Assembly: GCA_033032865.1 (NCBI GenBank)
Contig: JAWHQI010000013.1
Location: 5,332,001-5,396,000 of the forward strand
DNA: 64,000 bases
Direction of reading: 5' to 3'
DNA from: Dactylorhiza incarnata
Taxonomy: Eukaryota; Streptophyta; Magnoliopsida; Asparagales; Orchidaceae
In this document: positions 56,287-64,000 of the stretch, piece by piece
How the letters are laid out: every line of letters begins with the position of its first letter
Position numbering within the stretch: position 1 is the stretch's first letter
The notes under the pieces: model-generated
The model's database searches: none
What the model saw: the letters and a program-made list of their open reading frames with translations, nothing else
What the model was told of the DNA's origin: nothing
Made by a program: the position numbers and the translations under genes

Positions 56287-56887
56287 TTAGAAGTGGAGGG
56301 CTCTCCTTTAGCAGCCTTCAAAGCACGGTTCTTTTGTATGGGAGTTGAGATTGTTTCCCTTGCCTCTGATTCAGCTCTGCTCTTCAGAAGCATCTCATAT
56401 GACATAAGCTTTCCTAGCAAAGTATCAGTTGAGATTTCTCTATGGCATCTGGACTCTCTGATGGCCCAGATCCTTGAATCTCATGAGATGCGGAAGCACA
56501 TAAGGATCTTATCATTGATCTCTGTCAAGGAAATTTCCTTGTCCAGACTCCTTAGCTCATTAATAATTATGATGAATCTGTCATACATTTCAGCAACACT
56601 TTCATCAACCTTCTTTTGAAAGTTCTCATATTGGGATATGAGAAGTGACTTCATGTCCTTTCTTTCATCAGAGATTCCTTCTACCATTTTGGAAAGAGAT
56701 TCTCAGATATGTTTGGATGATTGGTAGTCAGCTACCTTCTGGAAAATGTCATCTAACATTGCGGAGACCAGAATATTCATAGCTTTGGCATCACATGCCT
56801 TCTGCTTCTTTTCAGTCTCTGTCCACTCAGCCCTGGGCACAGGTTCCTGTGTTGAAGATCCACTGGCATCTTTCTTGTAAGGGGTTG
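56287..56887 (-). pseudogene. Copia B gag, core part
   Basis: The minus strand reads PRAEWTETEKKQKACDAKAM, MLDDIFQKVADY, DESVAEMYDRFIIIINELRS and TDTLLGKLMSYEMLLKSRAE, with stops near 56704 and 56468. The N-terminus is missing beyond 56887, where another LTR abuts. It overlaps in content with 59430-59756, so the two fragments come from different copies or from a duplication. Confidence 0.7.
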
Positions 56888-59345
56888 TGATGTAGGCCCG
56901 ACCAAATCGAACCTACACGGATGACGAAACAACGACTCTCGTTACGTTCTACGCCCTCGTTATCACACGCTAATGAATCGTAGCAGCCACAAATTATTTT
57001 ATTTATCTTTCGCGCTAACGTACGGGTAGCCACACAGCACTTGATTCGGAGAATGGCCATTGGCCAAAATCCGCTCCAGCTAAAAGGAATAATATTGATT
57101 CCGACAAGCTTGGAGTTGTACCAAAACAGATCCACCAAAGAAAAGCACGATTCGAAAGTGGTAGGATCTATCCCAACTAGAAAAAGAGTGAGGGTCTCCA
57201 ATCCTCTCGAGAGTTATCGGAAAACCAAACGAAAACCACGGATCTATTATGAAAATTACCGCGATAATTAAAACTTCAAAAATCCACGCAAAAATCGTCC
57301 ACCACAAGACTATCAAAGAAAGGAAGAACTCTTGAGTAGTAATTTTCGTTACCCCTCTCGGAAAAGTAGATCCGTGATGTTGGATCCACACGAAATGATC
57401 TCCTTCTGTCGAGATCTCCAGGAAGCGCACCAAAGATGAAGAACACGTCCGTCTTCCCCGCTTCACGTCGTAGAAGATCACCAAAACCTTTTCCTTCTTG
57501 CACGAGAAATTTTGGAGCCGTGGATGAAAGGAGAAATAGAGAGATGAAAGGTGGTGGAGGAATAGTGTGGAGGAGAGAATATGGAGGAAGGGAGAAGAGA
57601 AAGAGGGGGGCGGCCGAACCTTGGAAGAAACCCTCAAGGGGGGCGACGACAATGAGAGAGGAAGGGCGAGAGAAGTTTAGGTTTAGGGGGGAAAATAATA
57701 ATTTGCAATTTCATCAAATATCTCCTCACATAGGTAGAGTTTTGGCCTTATATAAGGCGTACATCCAAAAGTTTAATAGCAGCCCAAAATAGTGGCTAAA
57801 TGATATAGATTTTCCGTGTTTTGAAATTAAATGAAGGGTTGAAGATTTTCTCCAAAACTATATCCGATTAAGGCAAGTGTACCTTATCGTCTATAGTATA
57901 GGATATTTAGGAATATCAAGGTCGTATTCCACGGGGCGCGTTGATTACTTCTACTTAGAGGAAAGTCACCATTATCTTATCGACGAAATTTTGAGGTTTG
58001 TTTTGCTTAACTAAAAAGGACAAAAAGTAAGCTAAATGAAGAGATTAAACATTGCATTAGAGGGAAGAAAAGTTACCATTGCATGAAAGAGAAATTGCTA
58101 AAGAGAAAGAGAACATGAGAGAGAGAAACTTAATTTTATTGAAAATCAAAATGATTGCAAGCCTTAATTACAGAGTACAAAGCAACGGAAAAATAAGATT
58201 ACAAGCTTAAGAGAAACTAGTACATGAAAGTTACATTAAAACATTGCATGAAAGGAAAAGAGAGCATGAAAGCTTAAGAAAAACATGAACATGAACTTTA
58301 AAAACTCACTAACATCTCTAGCAGCACCTCCCCCACTCCAAAATTCTGAACCCTAGACTCGAGGAGAGCCTCTGAATTTATAGCAGAAATTTTCAAGTTA
58401 CACGCCCTCGGTCACGGGCGTGACCTAGGGCGTGTAAACATTGCTGACAGTGGATCTGGCAGTGGCGTGGACTTTGCGTGACGGCGGCAGAAAAATCATA
58501 CATTACACGCCCGTGTAACTTTGGTCACGAGCGTGTACTTGGGCGGCTTCATTAATGCGGCGTGGGCTTGAGTGCGGCGCTGCAGCGAAAAGCGATCACG
58601 TGCGAAAAGTCACGGGAGTGACATTTCGGGTCACGGGCGTGTACCTGGGCAGCTTCAATTAATGCAGCGTGGGCTTGAATTCGGCGCGGTAGTGGGCAGG
58701 GATCACGCGGGAAGTCACGGCGTGACACATTGGTCACGGGCGTGACTTGGGTCAACTCTTCGACAGCATCTCCACGTCTCGACGGCAGCCCGCTGGGAAG
58801 ATTATATGTTTACACGCCCTTTGCCACGGGCGTGACTTGGGGTCACGGGCGTGACCTGGGGTGTGACTTGCGGTGGATTCGTCGAACTCAGCTCGACCTT
58901 CGTCGAACGCAGATCTTTAGGTTACACGCCCTTGGTCACGGGCGTGACTGAGGGCGTGTACTTGTCAATTTTTCCAATTTGTCCCAAAATTTTGCAAATA
59001 TTAAAATTAAGCTAAGTTAGAGACAAAATTATAAAATAACTAATTATGACCTAAAATTGACATAAAAAGAAGAATACATATTAAATATTTACAAAAAATC
59101 TATTAAAAAGATATAAAAATACTACTTATCACTAAACGCACACCATAAATTAAAAATGACAGAAATAAATAATTAAATGCAAACCACACAAATAGATAAC
59201 TGCAGACCATAAATTAGCAAAATAAACTAAATTAATTTCTTGTTGCGTGGGCGGAGATTGTAGTCGTGACCGCTACGGCGCCGCAAGTCTTTGGCCGGCG
59301 GTTCAACATCATCATCAAGTGCGCCATGGACCGTCATCTTCATCA
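56888..59345 (-). repeat. Second LTR of the same gypsy-like family, interrupted by a solo LTR
   Basis: TGATGTAGGCCC at 56888 and CATCA at 59345 match the ends of 55060-56281; without the nested LTR it is about 1.12 kb. Its minus-strand start likewise encodes a tail (DLRRRSGHDYNLRPRNKK, then a stop near 59230). No flanking duplication was found; 59346-59430 looks like internal sequence of the same element (GGTGATCTTGGTTC, C run at 59409-59424), so this may be a 3-prime LTR of a truncated element. A pol frame entering the 3-prime LTR is known from CRM chromoviruses; the assignment is tentative. Confidence 0.5.
57801..59131 (-). repeat. Nested solo LTR
   Basis: 1,331 bp, TGATATAGATTTTCC to ACTACTTATCA in plus view, flanked by CTAAA (57796-57800, 59132-59136). 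The minus strand has TATA (CTATAAATTC) at 58375-58384 and, upstream at 58395-58950, repeated GTCACGGGCGTGAC / ACACGCCC palindromes. No internal domain, so it is a solo LTR. Open frames inside are incidental. Confidence 0.8.
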
Positions 59346-59429
59346 CCAAGTTGGCCGTCGTGGAGGCCATCGGCATCACTATTTTATCAAAAAGAACCAA
59401 GATCACCTAACACCCCCCCCCCCCCCTCA

Positions 59430-59756
59430 AGGTGAACGTTCCATTACTAACAAGTTGCACTCAGCAACTTTTTGGAATATTTCATCTGACATAGTTGAGA
59501 CCAAGATGTTCATGTCCTTGGCATCACATGCCTTGACCTTCTTCTCAGCATCAGTCCACTCTGCTCTGGGGACTGAGGTTTGTATGACTTTCCCATTAGC
59601 ATCATTCCTTACTGGGGCTGGGGGACCTGTCAGGATGACATTGAAGATTTCCTCATCAGTAGAGTTCATATATAATTTTATTATGGCCTTCCAGAGTGTA
59701 AACTTATTCAAGTTACACACTGGAGGTCTTGTTGAGGCATAATCCTTAGAACTCAT
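59430..59756 (-). pseudogene. Copia C gag, N-terminal fragment
   Basis: ATG at 59756 (MSSKDYASTRPPVCNLNKFT), then LWKAIIKLYMNSTDEEIFN, PRAEWTDAEKKVKACDAK and MNILVSTMSDEIFQKVAEC, after which the frame ends near 59430 at a C-rich junction. About 100 bp separate it from the LTR and primer site to its right, so this is the true start of a copia gag. Confidence 0.75.
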
Positions 59757-59837
59757 TTTCTTTATAAAAATGTTTTGTTGTAAAGTAATAAGAGTAGGAG
59801 GCCTTTTTGATCAAGGTGTTAGCCTTTTAATGATCAA

Positions 59838-59855
59838 CCACCCTCTGATAACAAT
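59838..59855 (-). other. Copia C primer-binding site
   Basis: The minus strand reads TTGTTATCAGAGGGTGG, the initiator-Met site with one change (TGTTATCAGAG for TGGTATCAGAG), next to the LTR at 59856. Confidence 0.75.
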
Positions 59856-61527
59856 TGAAAGTGCACAGTGTTCCTCTGAGAATCCTCTAGAGGGGGTGAA
59901 TAGAGATTTAAAATATTTCTATCCTAACTGTGTAGACAATAAAACACACTAAGGAATTATGCTCACAAACAACACACAGGCAGAATAATTATTACAGGAA
60001 ATAAAAATGCTAAGAAAGAAAATTGGGACAACATAGTAAAACACAACATAAACACAAAAGATTTTATAGTGGTTCCCCAAAATGTGGGTAGTCCTCTCTT
60101 CTACCACCAGGTAGGAATGCACCACCTGTTCCTGAGTCTTTTGATAAGGAGACACTTAGAACCACTGATCTTTTGATAAGGAGATCATGAACCAACCAGA
60201 TTTTTTGATAAGGAGATCTTGAACCAACTAGATCTTTTGATAAGGAGATCTTGAACCACTGAATCTTTTGGAAGAGGGATTCATAAAACTCTTTTACAGT
60301 TGAGAAAAGTGAAGGAAAGGAGAAAGAAGTAGGGAAATGAATTCTGCTATCAGAATTATGATGAAGCCTTCTGCTTCAATTTTCTCTTTTCTGGATCTGC
60401 TAAAGATGAACCCCTGCTTTTGGTATAGATGATTTGCAGAGGTTATGAGCTTCAGATCCTGTCAGTTTCTTCTATTCATATCTGGATGCTATATGATCTT
60501 TGATGAAGAGAAGCCTTCTATTTTTACTGTGCTGAGAGATAGCAGTATTTGTTCTTCACTATCTTCCAGGGTTCAAGAGGAAGAACAAGAAGGAGAACCC
60601 AAATCGACAGAATTTGAATGTGTGTATTGAATGCTCTAGTTTCTTCTCTCTGATCTTCTTATTTATTGTCCATCCTTTAATTTGAATTTGTTTCCTCTTT
60701 TAGAGTGTGCTCAAAAGGTTTGGCCTGGACAATTTTTCTTTCTTTCCTCATTTGTTCTCGACCCGTCTGCCAACCATCTTGATCCTTTCCAAGAAAGCTT
60801 TTGTTGTCTTCATTATTGCTCCATTCTATTCTAGGAGATAAATGAGCCATTGTAGAACGGTCTTCAGTATTATAGGCATTGAGAGAGAGTTCCAAAATGA
60901 CAGCTGAAAAGTTTTCCTTTTCAGACTATATTCGACGTTGCGTCAATTTCTCTTTCTCTCTTATCGACGCACCTTCGAGTTCTTGTAAAAGCAGCTTCGA
61001 ATTCATTCTTGCTCTGATTGAACTCTGTTGTCGACTTTGCATCGATTACTTATCAATGTAACCATCGATTGGAAGGCTTGACTCTATACTTCATCATCTA
61101 CATCAAATTATAGTCGATGTTGCGTCGACTTCAGATGGCTTCGACAGATTCTTTCTTCTACGTTGAGTTGAAGTCAAAGCTGTGTTGACTTCTAGTGATA
61201 CTTTGATATGTCCATTTCCTCTACGTCGACATCCTTTCGACGTAGCGTCGACTTGATTTACTTTGACAGAAGGTTGACCTGCTTAGACTTCTAGTTTAAG
61301 TAGCATCGACATCAATTCGATGTTGCGTCAATTTCTATTCGACGCAATTATTAACTTAACCCAAATACTACTTGTCTTGATCTGGTCTTTGACACCCAAG
61401 TTGTGTGGGATATCCTAAGACATCTAATGACCAAATTACCCTCACTATACAATGGGTAATTGAATCCTAAGAGATAAAATCACTTTAGGTATTTTGTTAA
61501 GTTAAATCTAAGGGGTTTTTCCCAACA
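59856..61527 (-). repeat. Copia LTR shared by two internal regions
   Basis: 1,672 bp, TGAAAGTGCACAG to TTTTTCCCAACA in plus view; both ends resemble those of Copia A. Repeats of TTTTGATAAGGAGATC stand at 60137-60250. A cluster of CGACGTTGCGTCGA-like words at 60925-61345 lies upstream on the minus strand of an AT box near 60660. To the left are primer site and gag; to the right the extra ORF of a relative. Confidence 0.8.
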
Positions 61528-63005
61528 GATGGCTTTCAGGCTCTTGATACTGTTCTGCAGGGGCTTCAGGCATTACATTTTGAGATGATTCTACATGGAG
61601 ATTGCATTCATGAATTGGATGTTGGTAGGCTATCCCATAGTCAATTGGTGCCAAATCCAAGGAGAATCTTACTTCATTTGTCAGCCACATGGCATGGTGA
61701 CTTGACATTATCTCCCCCTTTCTGGCTTCTGAAATATCTTCTTTAGATAGGGATGCTTGACAAGGCTTAAGTTGTCTGTCCAGAAGGTTGTTCAGATTAC
61801 CAATGACATCCATAAGGATTCCCTGAGATGCCCTAACATCTTGATGGAACGAATTTGACAGATGAACTTGGGTTACTTGAAACTGGTGCAACAATGTTTC
61901 ACCTACATCGTCCACAAGCTCCTGAGTTACTTGAGCAGAGGAGGATATTCTTTGAAGGACAGTGTTGATGGCATCTTCAAAATCATTGAAAGTCACATCT
62001 TGGTTCTGGATGATGGACTTTTGATTGTCCCTTAGGGTAGACAATTTATCAAGCACACTGTTTAGTTGTTGTCCAATTAAATGGGTAACTTGATTTATAT
62101 TGGCTATTTCATCCCCAGTATTTTCCATAGCAATTGCAGCAGTTTGATATACATTGGAGTTTTGATGGTTTATGTGGTTGATATCTTCTTGGAGGGCATC
62201 TATCCTGGCAAAGAGATCATTTCTGCAACCTGTGATAGCCTGATTTATATAGGCTTCAAATCTTTCTCTTTGTCTATCCAATAGACTTTCCATATGTGAC
62301 AAAAAGTCAGGTGATGGAATCATGGGAGCTGTGTTGGGTAGAGGATGTGGTTCAGCTTCTATTCTAAGAGGTGAAGGCAACATTGTTGAATGACCTGTAT
62401 GCTCCCCCTCCATTGGTGCAGGGGTTTCTGAGTGGTGGTCATGTTCTTCTCCTTATGAGAATGTATGTATGCCATTATTGAGAAAATCATTTAGGGATCC
62501 GTTAGAGTGATCATGTTCTTCAACATCTGCATTACTACTTGGTTCTCTTTCAGGCAGCTCCAGATGAGCTGGATCCAATTCCTCTTAAGGTGTAGGATAA
62601 CTATCCATTCTAGGGGTTTTTTCTCTCACATGCTCCCCCTCAACTGGAGTCAGGCGTTCTTGAGGAACTTGAGGTGATGTGACAGGGGTCTTTGAGCCTT
62701 GAGCAGAAGGTTCACCTACATCATTCTTTGTGAACCTTTTCTCCCACCGCTCACTGTTCTGACATCTATCTTCTTGAGATAGTGGAGAGATATTAATTCT
62801 AAAATTTTAAGGAGATGTAGGATGGTATTCCAGAGATATAAAGATAGAATTCTTCCAAATTTTGGAGAGTTGATGTTTTCTGTAATCATGTCGAACATTA
62901 ACTTTACCCAATCAGTCCTTTTGTTTAAGATTACTCTGACCATTATTTCAAACATTCCTTTTGAGACTCGATCAAGCGACTTTAGGGTGGACCTTGTGTG
63001 AGATC
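61508..63005 (-). pseudogene. Copia C extra ORF, partial
   Basis: Two frames: 63005-62716 (VSKGMFEIMVRVILNKRTDW, NSPKFGRILSLYLW, like Copia A) and 62413-61508, a coiled-coil-like stretch (MESLLDRQRERFEAYINQAI) then SEARKGEIMSSHHAMWLTNE. The N-terminus is deleted, and the C-terminus runs directly into the LTR, ending LLGKTP inside it. The last quarter and the polypurine tract seen in Copia A are missing. Confidence 0.7.
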
Positions 63006-63068
63006 CAGCCCATCAAAATATTTCATACTTACTAAAAGGGAATATAATGGATTCAACATACCCTATTT

Positions 63069-64000
63069 CAAGAACTTAATATGCCCAATTCAATTTTGAA
63101 TTAATTGAACTTAGAATCATCAAGGGGCTTAGTGAAAATGTCAGCTATCCGCCCCTCTGTATTAACATACTCAAGGCAGATGTCCTCCTTTTCTACATGC
63201 TCCCTAATGAAATGATATCTAATTTCAATATGCTTTGTTCTGTTGTGTGCCACAAGATTTTTGGCAATGGAAATGACACTTGAGGAATCACAAAAGAGAG
63301 GTGTTCTCTTGATGTGCAGATTCTAATCCTCTAATTGGTGTTGAATCCATAGGAGTTGTTCACAGCAACTGCTAGCAGAAATGTATTCTGATTCAGCTGT
63401 GGAGATAGCAATGATGTTTTGCTTTTTACTACTCCAGGACACAAGCCTTCTCCCCAGGAACTGACAAGTTCCTGAAGTGCTTTTCCTGTCCTCTTTGCAC
63501 CCAGCAAATTCTGCATCAGAATATCCACATAGCTCAAAATCATCTGACTTAGGATACCAGAGCCCCAGATTTGGAGTACCCATCAGATATCTCAGAATTC
63601 TTTTCACAGCTGAGTAATGAGATTCTTTGGGGTTCACTTGATATCTTGCACAGACACAAGTAGCAAACATGATGTCTGGCCTACTAGCAGTGAGGTAGAG
63701 CAATGAGCCAGTTATGCTTATATACATGGACTCATTATAGGGTTTCCCTTTTTCATCCTTGTCTAGAGACACAGTTGAACCCATAAGAGTTCTCATATGG
63801 GTAGAGTTCTCCATACCAAATTTCTTTATGATATCCAAGGTAAATTTGGTATGAGAAATAAAAATTCCTTCCTCAGATTGCTTTACTTGTAGACCAAAGA
63901 AATACTTTAGCTCTCCCATACTGTTCATTTCAAATTTACTTTGCATAAGTTTAGCAAACTTTTTGCAAAGGCTCCATCTGTTGATCCAAATATAATGTCA
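63069..64000 (-). pseudogene. Copia C pol, RT end and RNase H, cut by the window edge
   Basis: Right edge has DIIFGSTDG of the RT active site, then a frame change near 63950, [38 protein letters not shown] and RNase [39 protein letters not shown] stop near 63322 precedes RTKHIEIRYHFIREHV and ADIFTKPLDD; it ends near 63069 (IELGILSS). It is closest in the window to Copia A pol. Confidence 0.85.

Noticed and set aside
55055..59430. Single large insertion into one Copia gag
   Set aside because: The gag pieces at 56287-56887 and 59430-59756 overlap in content, so they cannot be the two sides of one interrupted gene; only 55060-56281 has a matching duplication.
61508..62413. Envelope protein gene
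   Set aside because: No signal peptide, membrane segment or cleavage site is visible; the product is coiled coil and soluble-looking.

Overview
This window is intergenic plant nuclear DNA made almost entirely of nested LTR retrotransposons; no host gene, tRNA gene or intact rRNA gene is visible. A flowering plant, probably a eudicot, is indicated by plant-type lineages: Tat elements with two RNase H domains, chromodomain Ty3/gypsy elements, a SIRE-like Ty1/copia with an extra 3-prime ORF, an Athila-like element with a tRNA-Asp primer site, and a 5S-rRNA-bearing Cassandra-like unit. The species cannot be named. All similarities below were judged by eye.

Layout, left to right. 1-5418: the 3-prime part of a plus-strand Tat element (Tat1), with minisatellite, two antisense genes and 3-prime LTR (4486-5418). 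5419-9910: a minus-strand, apparently non-autonomous Athila-like element (zinc-knuckle ORF, primer site, LTR 8425-9910). 9911-11555: remains of a minus-strand copia (Copia B). 11556-54658: a second Tat element (Tat2) bounded by LTRs and the 5-bp duplication AAAAT. It is about 12.3 kb without its four inserts: chromovirus Gyp-1 (18130-27089, CTCAT) in its minisatellite; SIRE-like Copia A (28806-40706, GATAC/GAGAC) in antisense gene 2; a three-unit 5S-derived palindromic element (42112-42917, GCGCG) in the 5-prime leader of that gene; and chromovirus Gyp-2 (44887-54045, AGGGC) in its 3-prime LTR. 54659-59345: further Copia B gag pieces split by related LTRs, one of which holds a further solo LTR. 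59346-64000: a copia LTR with gag on one side and extra ORF plus pol of a related copy (Copia C) on the other.

Sense-strand gag-pol genes supply capsid, protease, reverse transcriptase, RNase H and integrase; nearly all copies carry stops or frameshifts, and three RT active sites have lost an Asp. Gyp-1 and Gyp-2 are the best preserved.

Most notable: (1) Gyp-1 and Gyp-2 share a GT-AG intron of 81 and 76 bp at the same codon between gag and protease, with a stop three codons inside it, which would let splicing choose between Gag and Gag-Pol. (2) The Tat elements carry two antisense genes, each with its own TATA box and three introns whose positions are shared by both copies although the intron sequences differ. 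(3) At least six unrelated LTR families carry family-specific clusters of short palindromes upstream of TATA-like sites, and in the copia elements the same motif recurs before the extra ORF. (4) The 5S-derived insertion is a near-perfect hairpin inserted as one unit.
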